This document shows, one piece after another, positions 1 to 13,348 of a stretch of DNA of 64,000 nucleotides. The translations under genes and the position numbers were made by a program. Source of the DNA: Brachionus manjavacas (taxonomy: Eukaryota > Rotifera > Eurotatoria > Ploima > Brachionidae). Numbering within the stretch: the first letter of the stretch is position 1; each line of letters starts with the position of its first letter. The notes beneath the pieces were generated by a model. That model did not search any database, was not told where the DNA came from, and was given only the letters and a program-made list of their open reading frames with translations. The stretch covers positions 7,262,501-7,326,500 of the forward strand of contig JAHQIY010000004.1 of NCBI GenBank assembly GCA_019054805.1, given 5' to 3'.

Positions 1-3000
1 TCTTCTGATTGAAAATCAATTTTTGTAAAAGTCAAATATTTGGCTCGAAATAATCGAGATAATTTTTTTTTTATTTGTTAAACCTTTGTATAGGGTTTTC
101 AGCCAAAAATTTTAAGTAAATAAACAAAAAGAAAAGCTTTTCCATTGTATTAATTTATTGCCAAGCTTTAATATTTATCTAATAAAGATAAAGGCTTAAT
201 TAAATGAATATTAATTTAATAGCTAGAACAGGGAGCGTGTTCGAGCACAAATATCAATGATCGAGTCGGGCTTCTTTTCTTTGAGGAATACAATTTTGTA
301 ATTCAAAGTTCCTTTGGGACTTCAAAGTGTTGATAAAACTATTAAGGGAAATGAAAATAAATTAACGACCAAAAATATTGGAATAGTTAGTGCCATGAGC
401 TGAATTCTTTTTACAATAAGATTCGTGCGAAAGAAAATTGAATTCTCTCAGAATTATAATGGAATCAATATGTTTAATTTGGATTGATTTATCGATTCAA
501 GCAAATGAATACATACTAGTACATCAATCAGTTTAATCTAAAATTTTGATTATAAATCGATTTTTTTTAGAGTAAAGTTTGATTAACTAGACTTCTATGG
601 TGATCGCATGCATGATTTTTCAATTCATTTGATTTATTAATCATTTCAAGAGCATCATTTAATTAGATGGAATAATAGTAACAGGCAATGGCTATCTTAA
701 AAAAAATACATTTCCTTATCTTAAGTTTTATCAATCATTCATAGACAACAGTGGTTGCAGCCTCATGATAAGGCTAAACAAATTGTTTTCAATTCTCACT
801 TAGATAATGTATTAAATTTTTACTTAAATAATATATAGTTTATTAATTATTCAATTAAACTAATATTAAACTATTAAATTTTATACAAGTAAAAGTTAAA
901 AAAAATCACAATAAAATAAAATTTTCATTTCGAAATTTACAATGATATTTAACTAAAAAATAAAAATCCGATTCTAGTTAGATATCTACCATTTTTTTAT
1001 GACTACACCAAGTCCTTAAATTTATTACCGAAGGCATATTTGCTAGCGTAAAATCAATCCTTTTGAAAACTAATAGTTCAAATTGAAAATGGAGTCTTGG
1101 CTAGAAATTAAGATTTTATTAAGTGTTGAAATAAAAAATAAATTAAAAAAAAATAAGAAAGATTAAAAATTTGAACAAAAAATTTTAAAAGAATTTTTTT
1201 TAAATTCAAATTCAAAAGATTAATTTAGGCTAGCTTTAATTTTTTAAAATTGGGTCTGAATTAATATTTTACAATACATTTAAAAATCTAGTTGTTCTTG
1301 AACCAAAACTTGAACGGATTCGAATCGTTTAATAATATTTCAACGAAATGCAAAATTTATCTGTATTTAAATCAACAGTTAATCTAGGCTATCAAAAAAG
1401 TATTATAAATAGCTTTCATCCATCAAAAATGGATCATGATTATTTTAGAGAAGCATTTGAATTCAAAAATTTTGACAAGTTTTGACTTTGATGAAGTCAC
1501 AATGAGTGTTTATTATTTAAAAACATCTCAGATTTCTGCATTCAAATTGTCTGCGGTAAGAAACAAAAACTCAAAATTGGTTTATTTAGTACTTTTAGAG
1601 GCAGATGTCCGTAATTTAAATTTATGAATTTTTAATAATTAAAGCATTTTCTTAATTGGGAAACGATGCGGTCCTTAATTTTTGTTTAAATTTTTGGATA
1701 AGATTTCTAAGCTATTTTTTTAAATTGGTCATTAATTTAAATAGTATTTAAAATGATTTATGATTTGTATACCTTTGAGTATTTGCACAAACTGGACCAA
1801 TTTAAGTATTCAATTATTTTATAAAAATTGCGCCCTTAAACTTCAAAAATTAATCTATATCTAATAATTAACTGATTTTAGATACAAAAACTGCCTTATT
1901 CATAAAAAAAACAACAAAATACATCATACCAATTTTCTCTAGTGTTATTTATTTTTCTAATTTAATTTATTAGATATTTAAATAGATTAGTTTTTAAACT
2001 AATTATATTTTTGATTTAAATCGATAGTATAAGTCTAAGATAGCTAAACTCGAGCAATATTATGAAATATCAAACAATATTTTTTCGATTTTTTTCAATT
2101 TATCAAATTTTGCTTTTCAAATCTTATCAGTCTTTATCAAAAATATTCGATTTAAAACTAAGCAAACAGAGTAAACTTTGAATGTAACTAAATTTTATTT
2201 GAAAAAAATTAAAAATTTAAAAATCTTCGACTAAAAGTCTCAATCTAGTAGTAGTCCGAGTTTGTCACAACGTTCGGAAAAAGATTTCCTCTCAAGAGAA
2301 TTAAACATAGCAAAATCATTAGGCTTAATCACGATTTTTAATTTTTTTTGTCGGTAAAAAATCTCTAATCTAGGCACGGAACTTAATGTTTCAAATAAAC
2401 CCACCATCTGCGTTAATATCGGCAAATGAACTTAATTACAAGATCATAGCATGTGACAACTCATTTGACATTCAAATCGATATTTAATCAATTTCGCCTC
2501 TTAAATAAAATAGTTTTTAAAAAATCACTTATGTTTAATTTAAATTAAAGAAAGATCTGAAGCCATTTTAACCTTTTCTATTCATTGAAAGTAATCCGAG
2601 TCATTTTTTCCTTGTTTTCTTAGCCATTTCTAGAAAACAATCTAAGTCCTTTAAGTAAACATTAGCGTAAGTATTTCAAATATTTAATCAAAAATAGCGA
2701 AATAATACATTTCTCTTTCTAGTCCTTTAAATAAACATCAAAATATTTTACATGTTGGTTGAAATTTCTTAGGGCTATTTTGTTTAAGTTAGAGCCATGG
2801 CTAACATTTGAAAAATATTTTTTTCGGTCTGATAATTTATATCAAATGGCTCTTAAATTTGACCATCAATAAACAAAATTTTAGCTATTCAAACCGTCAG
2901 AGATAGTGCTCTAGGCTAATTTGAGTTTCTAATTGATTTTCTAAGTGTTTTTACAGGTTTTTGCTAAATTGTACTCCCAGTAGCCAGAATAAAGTTCAAA

Positions 3001-5761
3001 TTCTTAAATTATAGGTTTATAAAAAAAAGATTTTAAGACATCTTTTTAGGATAATTTAAATTCAGGTTAGTTTTTTAAAAAGCGATTGTGGTGAATGTTT
3101 TTTAAGCTTGTTACAATGAATCAACCAAAATTTATAACAAATCATTAATTCAAATAAAACTTTGTAAAAAAAGAAAAAATGGATTATAGAATTAATTAGT
3201 AAAAATTATTTTTAACTAAAAAATTAAGATAAAAATCAACCATCGAACAAGCAGACTTTAGTTTTCAACCTTTAAACAAATCATCGCATTTTTCTCAGAT
3301 TGCAGTCAATTTTAGTCATAAGGCTATTAAAGAAACATTCTTTAGATAAATATTTTTTAGAACTAGAATAAATTGAAAATTTTCAATATTATGCTTAAAC
3401 TTTATCATTTTTATTAATTTTGATTTTTTCGTAAAATTAGTTAACTCTAAGCATACGAAAGACTCGCACCAGTTTCAAGTTCTAAAATTTTTTTAGATAA
3501 AATTTGGAAAAAAAATAAATTTAAATTTTTTTACTCAAATAATATTCTAAATAAAGCATTTTTTTGTTGAGAACTTTTTCAATATTATTGTTGAGAATTA
3601 TTAAATCTTCTTTGTCGCTTGTCTTATGGTCAAAAGCTGATTTTGTTTTAATTAAATTTTTTGCTGTAATCGGAAGTTTACCATTTGAAAACTGTGTTTA
3701 TCCGATTAAAAAGTTTAATTAAAAAATAATTAAAAGGATTGTTGTTGGAATAAACAAATCGATTTGACTGGTGTCCGACTTATTTATAAATTTAAACAAT
3801 AGGGCAGATGATCCAAAGCTTAATTAGCTAAGAGCATTAAGCTAGATATATTTTTCAATTAATTTTTTTTGAACAAATGTTGGTAAAACATCTTTATTTT
3901 AATTGATATGCCAAAGTTGTAGTAGTTTTCAAAATGTAATAAATACATAAAATTGCTTGTTTTATATCTTGACTTATTTGAGGCATGAATTTGATGTTTT
4001 TTTGAGCAAAACGGTTATTAATCTAGAGACTTATCTAAAAAAAAAGCAATTCAAATCTTTAAAAATGCTTAATATATGCATCATTTTGCATTATATAATC
4101 ACATTAGAAGCGAAAATCATGTTGATTATACATGGAGAATTACAGTTTACAATTAGATAAGAATAGGGTATTTATTTAATAACTCAACACAATAAATATC
4201 TATTGCGTAATATGTTTAAATTTTGTTGTTGTTGTTGTAAATTTATGGAAATCAAAATTTTTATTAATTTTTTTCTATATTAGTTTGGGCAAATAAATTT
4301 TTTTTTATGTCCCAAAAAATTTATAGATAAGACTAAGAGAAACTATTTACATGAATTTTATTGCTCCAGAGCGAAATACTTTTACTTTGGAAAGCAGGGT
4401 TCGATTTTAATTTTAATTTTCTGTCTTAAAAAAGGCGTCAGCGCTGGATAAACGACGCCTTTTGTAAAGCCTAACATCTTCTAGTGCATTCATCTATTGA
4501 TTTAAAAAATAATAAACAATTGACAACAAATCTATTTTATTAATGGATAAAAATAAATAAACAAAGTATTTTTGGTGCACTTCAAGATCTGATCCTAAAA
4601 AGCAAGCTAAATATTGAGCAAATTTAGATCCAAGTAGATATGATAAAAACCACATCCAAGTTTTATTGTGTTCGATGCCGAAACAAACAAAAACTGATTT
4701 AAAATCAAATGATGGATGTGTCCTTCAAAATTTCAAATTGTGTCTAGTCTCAAAACATTTAGATTAGCTGCCATGAAAGATTTTCATTTTCAAAGCCAAT
4801 TAAGTCTTCGAACTAGGTCAGCTTCTTATTTGTTTATCAAAGTCCGAGCTATTTTATATCAATTTTTTTTGCTTTTTTTTTAATTTAAGACTTCAATTTT
4901 TCAGCTTTTATGGCCATTGGCATCGATAGATGATAGATGTATGCTTAATTAGTCTTTGCCAATGCAAAGCACTAGTAATTATTGATTAATTAGCTATGGA
5001 GTTGGTTTTGATTATTACTAAGCCAGAATAGCAAAAGGTTATAAATCAACATTTTTAATTTCAAATTATGCTAAATAGAGCTTCTGTATCAATTGGATCG
5101 TAAAAATTTCAAATATCATATTTTTGGATTTGTGGTGAATATTTTATTTAAATAGCTTAGATTGGGAACTATGCGAAATCTATTATTTCTCATTGACGAG
5201 CAGCTATCAATTTCTTAAATATTTTGCAAAAATTTTTTCATTTTTTCCTTTGACCAAATCTAATTTGAGGAAGCTGAGAATGGAATTTGCGCCGATTCTT
5301 TTTATTTTCATGCGCAAAAATCTTCTCTCTTTTCTTTATCTATTTTTAAATGCTTTTCTCTTTTCATAATATCTTCTTTACTGAGATAAACATTTATAAT
5401 TGAATTTAATCTAGAAATTTTAAGCCGAACAATTATTTGATAAATTTTATCGCAGTCTCGCACAAAATCGATCCGCTCCAGCTCAAACAAAATAATTTCA
5501 ATTTATTTTTTATTTTTTTTATATACAGGAAAAAAGCGATTATATGATTATTCGTTGCTTATTTATTTTTTCATATCAACAACATAATCGATTTGAATTA
5601 AAAAATCATGCAATCAAGCGCCTCAACTAAAGCAGACTCAAACAATTTTAACAAAAGCATTACATAATTGAAAATATTTTTTTTCCAAACCAAATTTAGT
5701 CCATCGAAAATTTTTTCTTCTAATTTCTTTTTTATCCCAATGATTTCCATATTTATTCCGC
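1..5761. other. non-coding AT-rich stretch
   Basis: No reading frame here looks like a real exon. The longest open frames (about 60-67 codons, for example at 1436-1627, 2240-2425 and 3957-4160) are of low-complexity composition and match no family I recognise. A short (TTG)n tract lies near 4223-4240. No RNA gene was seen. It may hold regulatory DNA for a gene outside the window or for the dematin-like cluster at 9017, but nothing in the sequence shows this. Confidence 0.6.
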
Positions 5762-5810
5762 AAAATATCAAAAGCACCGTTTTGAAAAACAGTTCACCAA
5801 ACTCGCATGA
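5762..5810. repeat. left copy of 49-bp target-site duplication
   Basis: These 49 bases, starting AAAATATCAAAAGCACCG and ending ACTCGCATGA, recur perfectly at 6605-6653. They bracket the LINE fragment exactly, so they are read as the target-site duplication made on insertion. Confidence 0.9.
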
Positions 5811-6604
5811 CTTAGTACTGTTATGCGAAAATGAAAAGGCTCTGCCCGAATGTATGAAACGGCTTGATGTGACCATGCTAAAGTGGGGACTTAAGATCAA
5901 CATCAAGAAGACAAAAAAGATGTCAATTAATGTTAAAGATGCAGTACACGAGACTCTGAGAATCAGGAGTGAAGAGGTTGAACAAGTTGACCATTTTATA
6001 TACCTGGGATGTCGTGTGACAAACGATTCGAAATCTAGTTTCGAGATCCAGAGAAGAATAGGTCTTGGAGCTCACAGATTTCAGTGCTTGAAACCAATAT
6101 AAAATAAACCAGAAATTAGTATTAGAACTAAAAGTAAGATTTATTTAGCCACAGTAGAGGCAACTACTATTTACGGTGCAGAGTCGTGGACATGCAGTCC
6201 TTCTGACTATCAAAAACTAAGTATTTTTCACAGAAGACGTTTGATGCAAATAGTGGGTCCTCGAAGAATTAGATTGACAGAACATAAAATTAACAGTCAG
6301 ATGAAAACTGTTTCGCTTGATAAAATCGTCAGAACAATAAGGCTTAGATGAGCAAGACATGTACGACGAATGTTGGACACACGTTTACCAAAAATTGTTC
6401 TATTTGGTGATGTTTTAAAATGAAAGCGTGGAAGAAGAAGACCAGAAAGAGAGTGGACGGATTGCTTAAAAGAGGATTGTGATAGAGCTGGAATTGTCTG
6501 GACTAAATTGGTGAATGATTCGAAGAATCGCGAAAAATGGAGCATCAAAATCTCGTCCCTAACCTCAAACAGATGAGGATAAAGGACCCCTTATTATTAT
6601 TATT
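5811..6604 (+). mobile_element. 5'-truncated non-LTR (LINE) retrotransposon
   Basis: This is a dead 794-bp copy of the 3' end of a non-LTR retrotransposon. One frame running from 5809 encodes the end of a reverse transcriptase. It starts at DLVLLCEN, just inside the YADD catalytic motif, passes through the typical YLGCRVTND, TIYGAESW and ARHVRRM motifs, and ends with a W-T-D-C-L-K tail. The frame is broken by stops at 6100 (TAA), 6349 (TGA, where the family usually has the Trp of LRWAGHV), 6421 (TGA) and 6574 (TGA). The element ends in (TTA)n at about 6589-6604 and is flanked by a perfect 49-bp duplication. The open frame that appears to begin at 5668 is a chance fusion of flanking DNA to the element. 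The tail motifs resemble RTE-like clades, but clade assignment is inference. Confidence 0.92.
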
Positions 6605-6653
6605 AAAATATCAAAAGCACCGTTTTGAAAAACAGTTCACCAAACTCGCATGA
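6605..6653. repeat. right copy of 49-bp target-site duplication
   Basis: A perfect second copy of 5762-5810, lying directly after the (TTA)n tail of the LINE fragment. Confidence 0.9.
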
Positions 6654-9016
6654 AAAGAGCATTTTCTCTCATTAGCTTTGGCTTTCTTCCTGTAACCATA
6701 CCTTTCATTTGGGTGATTCAATTAAAATATGCATAGAAAATATAGGAAATGGGGCCTACAGAAAAATGCTGGTATAACTTACAAAATCTTTCTGGGAATA
6801 AAAAGTGGTAGAAAAAAAAAACTGTCTAAGTGAAAGTCGATCGATGTTGGATCGCTTTATTTTTTTTTATTTTCTAAAGAAAAATGCTAAGAAAAACTGA
6901 TTTATAATTCGTGAAATCATAAAAAATTAACATTTTTCTTATATATATTTAGAGACTATATAATTTTTGACATTTTTTTAATTTTTTTATTTGACATCGT
7001 TGAGCTAAAGAATAAAATTAATAATTTCTTTTGGTGAGGTTTCTGGAATTGGTAATGTTCTTGAGTTTCCAAAAAAACTTACTAAGTTAGACCTTTTTTT
7101 GCTTTGATATCAGTTTTACTAAAAACGACCATTGAGCAGAGGATCAAAGGTTCAAAGCCGGATACATATTTGAACCCCTTTCAATAAATAAAAATGGAGA
7201 ACCTGTTTCGACTGGGTAATAATTGCGGTGTAGATGATCAACTCGGTGCAGTAGTCTCTATCTCAGATCAGAGCCTTGGCTCAAAAAGGTACTGGAAAAG
7301 GATATAAGCGCTTTCCTATTATCCGCTAGAAAACGGACAATTTATTTGTTTTTTTTTTAGTTGAGTTGTAGGTAATTGGAACAATCTAGGACTAGAGGTT
7401 ATCACATCTAATCTAAAAACAAAAACATCTTCAAGAAAAAGCTGGAGGACTCAAAAATTCTAAATGTATTAAGCAAAATCTTGCCTCTATAGTTAATTTG
7501 TCCTAAATTATTATTATTATTATTAGTTTCAATTAAAGCAAAATATTGTTTTATCAACTAAAAACTTCCATTTGTGATCGGATTTCCGATTTTTGTCTAG
7601 CTTAAAATTCAAAACTATCATTTGACCCAGCAGGACTATTATTAGAAAAAAATACTAGGTTAAAATAACTTAATGTGGAAACGCGTTCCCATTATTGAAT
7701 CAGATAAGATTTTTTTAAAATTTTTATACAAATATCTTTAATTTTTATATGGTTTGGCGATCATATGACGGCCAAATTTCGCAAAGATGAGCACTGAATG
7801 TTTGATTAAAATATGAGAAAATTTTAGGTTAAAAATTTATCTTGAGGCTTTGTATTTGCTTAGGAGATAAGAAAAAATATTCTTCATCAAAAAGATATTT
7901 GACCCGTTGCCACTTTTAGATACTTTTCGTATACCGAATAAGTTCATTAGATTTTCACTAAATTAACTTCAAATAAGCCTGGTGGAATATTAGCCAGGGT
8001 TTTGCATTTAGCTCTGGAATATTACTAAGATTCAATCAAATTTGACAAATGGACTCTAAAGTTTATTTCACATTTTAGTTTCCCGTCGATTTGTTGTGTG
8101 CATCCGCATCTGAAGGAGGAAACAGAGCTTGAAGTGCATGGCTTCCATGACAAATGAAAATTTCCGAATATTTAAGTAGCTTGTAAACAAAAATAATTAT
8201 ACTTGAATTTTTTTCAAGTGGCGATTGAAATTTTTAGTTTGTCAAAAAGAGTAGAATGAATTTTTTTTGGTAATTTAAGCCAAAGCAGGAGCACATTTTC
8301 GGCAAAGAGTGGAAAACTAGAGCGAAGTCCTAGTATGGTGATGGCAGAAAATTATTTATGCTAATCAAAAATTATAACCTAACTAAATTAACAAGGCTAA
8401 ATGAGAAAAAAATGCGCTAGAACTTTCTTTGGATTTTTTTGAATTTGTTTTTTGACAAGAACTGTATGACTCGTCGAAAGTTTACATTAGTTGGAGCATT
8501 TTGTCATCATTTTTCATACCACGCGCTCAAAATGATCATAATATATTTTTAAAAAAAATTAAATATCGGTAGTTTTGGCATTAGAATAAGAATTATTATT
8601 TGAATTAAATAATTTATGCCACTTGGAAATTTTCAACTAAAGCTTTTATTTTTTTAAAACAACAACAAATAAAATCAAGTTGTTCATTCGTTTTGTTGTT
8701 GTAAGCTAATACTACCCAAAAAGCTGATTTATCTATTTTAAACCGTTGATATTTATTTTTTTTTGCTAATTTAGAATTTCGAAACATATTGAATTCAATT
8801 AGAAAAATTTTTCAAAAAAAATAATTAACATTTTTTCTTTAAAATTGTTTGCCTTAATTTTTTGATTGTTGCGTTTCTTATCAGTATTTAGTTTCTATTT
8901 AAAAATTAATTATTTTCGGGCACTCTGAAACGTTAATTTTTCAACTTTTTCTATTTTAATTAGATTTTAATAAAATTTCGTCACGTTTTTCATTTTTGAT
9001 CAGCCATCGTCAAAAA
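6654..9016. other. non-coding stretch upstream of the dematin-like cluster
   Basis: No exon was recognised. It contains the dispersed repeat at 7197-7525 and A/T homopolymer runs, and runs up to the first exon of the first dematin-like gene. The promoter of that gene presumably lies here, but no core element could be picked out. Confidence 0.55.
7197..7525 (+). repeat. dispersed repeat with (ATT)n tail, copy 1
   Basis: Positions 7197-7330 are clearly homologous to the reverse complement of about 46720-46860. They share tracts such as ACTGGGTAATAAT, CAACTCG.TGCAGTA, TCAGATC.GAGCC and TGGAAAAGGA, with many substitutions between them. The stretch after 7330 is less conserved and ends in (ATT)n at about 7508-7525, as the other copy ends in (ATT)n. 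This looks like the 3' end of a LINE or SINE family. Neither copy keeps an open frame. Confidence 0.75.
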
Positions 9017-12000
9017 ATGTTAAGCCTATTCAAACTTAAAAAGTAAGAATTTCACTCATTTATTGTTCCAATTTAATATTTTGGTTTCTAATAGAAAAAA
9101 CAAAAAAGCCAAAGAGAATAACCATGATGACGAAAAAGAAAACACATCCAGCCCGACTAAAGGTAAATTTAATTTGACTATTTTTTAGACTTCTATTTGA
9201 ATGAAATAGTCAAGGGATTGGGGATCTAGTTTTGTTCCACAATTGGTTCCATACACTGTCAAACTCTTCTCTTGAGAACTATAATTATTATTGAAAATTT
9301 TGTCAATTTATCTTAAAATCAATACAATTCATTAATTTGTCAGACTTGTTGCAAAATAAAATAAGACTCAGAACTCTGGAGAAGCAGTACTTTGACACTG
9401 ATTCGATGCTGAAGCAAATATTATGAGTGTTAAGGCCAAAAAATAATAATCATTATTTATACAACACAAATATCAAATGTGACTATTGAAAACTTTCATT
9501 TATTAAGAAAATCCATTATTTAAAATTTAAAATTTTAAGCCTAATTCATTTCCTTTTTATATTCTTATTGAAAAAATTAACATTCTATCAAATAGAATTT
9601 GTCACGCAATTGCTAAATACAATCAAGCTTAAAAATGATATTTAATTAAATCTTTTTAATGCAAAATTATGATTAGTTTTTTTTTGTTTTTTTTTTTTTT
9701 TCACAACCCAGGTCCCCGCAAAATAGAATAATTTCCACTTTTTTCTCTAAATCTCATCAACTCTCATCATCATTTGATCTAATTCCAATAATTTTAAGTC
9801 AAAAAATTGGAAAAACGCAAAGAAAGCAGTTTGAAAAAATCTTCATCTACAACGTCACCAACATCGGCAAACAAGGAACAAAATTTGATTCTGAATGAAA
9901 ACAAATCAAACATAAATGACGAGGACAATCGTAAAGTGTTGACATCAAGCAGTCATAACGTTGACTCAGCTAAAACACCGGAACACTCTGAAATAAAAAT
10001 GATTGTGCAAGAATCCGAGAATAAGGCCAATACTGAGCTACACGTTGACGTATCGAACACAAATGAAGCCCATGCAGCTACGAGTCTATCCGACACGAGT
10101 CCAATGTCCACTGCAACCACAGTCAACATTCACCAAGATTCGTTTCAGCATCCGAGAGCTCCAGTCTTGTCGGCCTCAGACGCGGCCCACTCCCGCTCGT
10201 CATCCAACCCATTCGTGCGCGGAAACTTCATGACTTCGACCATCAGCGGAAGCGATTTGCATAGATTTTTAAACAGTGGCTACTTGAATGGCGATGGATA
10301 TTTACAGCGTGGCGTAGAGCCTAAATTCACCACCAAATCGCCTCACTTTCATCGGCCAGCTAATTTTTCCTATTCAAAAAATACGCCGAATTACGTCACT
10401 CCGGGCAGGTCTTCTCACAGAGGTAGTTTTTTTTTTTAATTTAATTTTTTTTCTAAATTCACCTAAATTTTTCCAATATTCGCAATTTTACCATTTTATC
10501 ATTGCACATTTAAATTTTTATTTTTGCTTTTCCCCTTAAAGGAGCCATGCGCACCCTATTGAGTAAGTTTTAGCTATCTAGTGTGTTGTTTTAAATTTAA
10601 AAATTTGATTATATTGCATTTTGATTGTTAATTGATATAGCTGTTTTAAAAAATAAAATTAAAAAAATTATTTAAAATTTTTGTTGTTGTTTATTGAATT
10701 TATAAAAAATTAATATGTTATTTTTGTAAGTGAGTGCGTCTTCGGGTCGCGTAAGCCGAGCGCTGTCTAATCCAGGTGTGAGGTCATCGTCAATGCATCA
10801 TGACTTGGTCGAGTCGTCTAAATCGGAAGCAGAAGAAAAAAGCACAGGAGTTGAGACTCAAAATAGCACAGTTTTACCGGTAAACAGAGGCGTTGACAAT
10901 GAAGAGCCGATCCGGCTGTCAAAGTTTTCGGGAGGCTATGAGCCGGACCCAGAATTGCCGAGAAAAATTGAGAGTCTAGATTGGCCTGCGCCACCCTATC
11001 CTGCCGCTGTGCCCGAGCTTAGAGCCAGATCGAGAAGCTCTTCGAATAGAAGAGCCACTAGTACTGTGAATAGCATCAACGGAGACTTTGTAAATGATGA
11101 CGACGATGATGAGGACGACCTAGAAGTGAACCAAGTCATGCAAAGTCAAGGCGATTCTACTGATCAAAGTTGTCAGCAGTCTTTGGCCAAAAATCGTCAG
11201 TCTGCACTAAGTGCGGCCAGCGTTTCTTCATCAATAGCCAAAGCTAAAGCATCAAGACCAAATAGCAAGCTTAAATACCAGCATCATTTTTTCGACAATG
11301 ATTACGATGATTATTTGCTTAAATTCCGCAAGGATAGAGATTGGAAAAAAACAAAAAATAGACCAAGTAGACTCGAGTCTGGTGAAAGTAATGTGGAAAT
11401 GATTGAAGAGAATGAGGAAAAGCTGGATGAATTGGAAGAGGATGATGAATTTGTGAACGAGGCGCGAAAGAAATTGGACACTAAACTCCAACGCGAAATC
11501 GAAGAAATATCCAAAATCGAGAATGAGTCTTCGATGGCAGCCGAATTGCTGACAGAAATCAAGGCACATCAGCAAGTTTTGTCCAGAAAATTGAAACTTG
11601 ATCCATGGAAAGCGTCTAGAACTCCTAGTGCAAATGCTGAGCCTGTGGCTAGAACTCGTTATGAGTCCCCAATTAATGCTTGTATTTTTTTTTTCAAAAT
11701 ACTTTTTATTCAAAGTTTAATAATTGAAAATAGCTCCATCGAGATACAATTTCTTTGGCCGTGGATTGTCTACTACCAACAGCGGACACACATTTTCCCA
11801 AGGTGTTGCATCATCTACAGCCAGTACGACATATTTCGGCGAAATGTCCCAAGTGTCACCAAATTCTACACTAATAATAAGTGAAAACAGAGCGTCAACT
11901 TTACCTGCCGGAAATTCTAACACCGCATCGTTCTTAACTCGCAGCAATTTTGTTAACAGCAGTGGTCGACTTACTACAACATCAACACCAAGATCAGGTA

Positions 12001-13348
12001 AATAGTCATTATTGCCTGACTCAACCGCTATCAAAAAACTTTTTCTTTGTTAATATTAATATTTATTTATTCGTTTTGTTTTGTTTTAAGGTCAAAATAT
12101 AGTATACAATATACCAGGTATATTAATACCTTCTTCTAACTTTAACTATTAATTTTAATCACATACAATCCAATTTTTTCTCAATTACTTTTTTTTGTAA
12201 TCACTTGACAGAAATAGCTTGGTTCGGTTTCGGACTATTAGTTTCTCAGAATTTAATTAAGATAAAATTTAAGGAACAATTTTATACTTTTTTGAATATG
12301 TAGCTTAAAAATGGCAAGTGCCATCCGAAACAAGACTATTTCCTTTATGTAACTGCATTTAACCGCTTTTTTAATTTCTTATTTATTAGATTTTTTTAAA
12401 ATAAATTCTTAAATTAATCTGGAATTTTAATTTCAATTTATTAAAGTACCTAAACCTGGCTACGGTCTTTCTAATTCAAATAAACATGCAACATTACCAC
12501 AGACTACAAAACCCACTGGACTGGTAAACTAGTACCAAACATTAAACAATAATTTGATGCCTAATCTTTTATTTTAAGTTTTTGTCTGACAAAAACATTG
12601 ACTTGGATGTCTCTCATAATGCATACTGTAATACAATTATTTAAAAATTTAATCAATTTAATTTAATTTAAAAAAATGTCAAGGTACATCGGCGAATGAA
12701 AGCGAACGTGTCGAAGAATTTAAGGTAAATTTTTTCACTTTTCTTTACTGTGGCGAATAATTGGCTTTCTAGAAAATACAAGATGCTTATCGTCAGTACA
12801 TAATAAATAATTATATTAATAAGACTCGATCGACCCCGAATCTGACAGGCACTGTAAAGGTATAAGATACATTTTAGTGTTTAATCGAGACTATCTTCAC
12901 TTATGTTCGTTTTGTAAAGTTTGCTTGACTCTAACTCGTTATGGTGTTTTTAAATTGTCATGAATATCTAACTTTTATGGTCAAAATTTTAATTATTATT
13001 AATTCTTGATTCTAGATATATCCATATGACGCTCTATGTATAAATAAGAGAAAAAAATTGATACGTGATGTTGATCGGGAACATTTAGAAGTAATCAACA
13101 AACTAAATCGAAGATCCAGAAAAAATAAAAATCCTTCAAAAAAATTAAAATTAATATTCGGTGGTCTATAGTCGAAAAATTTTTCTGGAAAAAATAAATT
13201 TATTTAACTAAAATAATCAATATTTATTTTTCAGAGACATTTGTCAGAACAAGAATTTCAAGAGATATTTGGAATGAATTTGGAGCAATTTTACCAGCTG
13301 CCACATTGGAAAAGAGTTGAATTGAAGAAAAAAGCAAAGCTTTTTTAG
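9017..13348 (+). CDS. dematin/UNC-115-like villin-headpiece protein 1
   Basis: This encodes an actin-binding cytoskeletal protein of about 777 residues. Exons: 9017-9042, 9095-9162, 9799-10422, 10542-10562 (21-nt microexon), 10731-11681, 11734-11997, 12091-12117 (27 nt), 12447-12523 or 12684-12724, 12773-12859, 13016-13090 and 13235-13348; all junction phases agree. The N-terminus is short and basic (MLSLFKLKK), followed by a Ser/Thr-rich linker. The fifth exon carries the dematin/abLIM core: [15 protein letters not shown], a DW.APPYP motif, an acidic run, a predicted coiled coil, then [11 protein letters not shown] and TRYESPINA. The last two exons give IYPYDAL and a complete villin headpiece ([13 protein letters not shown] ending KKAKLF). 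No LIM domains are seen, so it resembles dematin or a short abLIM/UNC-115 isoform. It is the first of three tandem paralogues and has the best-conserved core. Family certain; exact orthology is not. Confidence 0.9.

Noticed and set aside
5598-5906. 102-codon minus-strand open frame
   Set aside because: It crosses the LINE insertion boundary on the antisense strand and has no family resemblance.
5668-6102. 144-codon plus-strand open frame as a host gene
   Set aside because: It is a chance fusion of flanking DNA, including the left target-site duplication, to the truncated LINE frame; the join falls exactly at the insertion boundary.
11252-12034. Antisense open frames over dematin-like gene 1 exons
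   Set aside because: They are shadows of biased codons in the real exons, whose sense frame gives conserved dematin motifs and consistent splicing.
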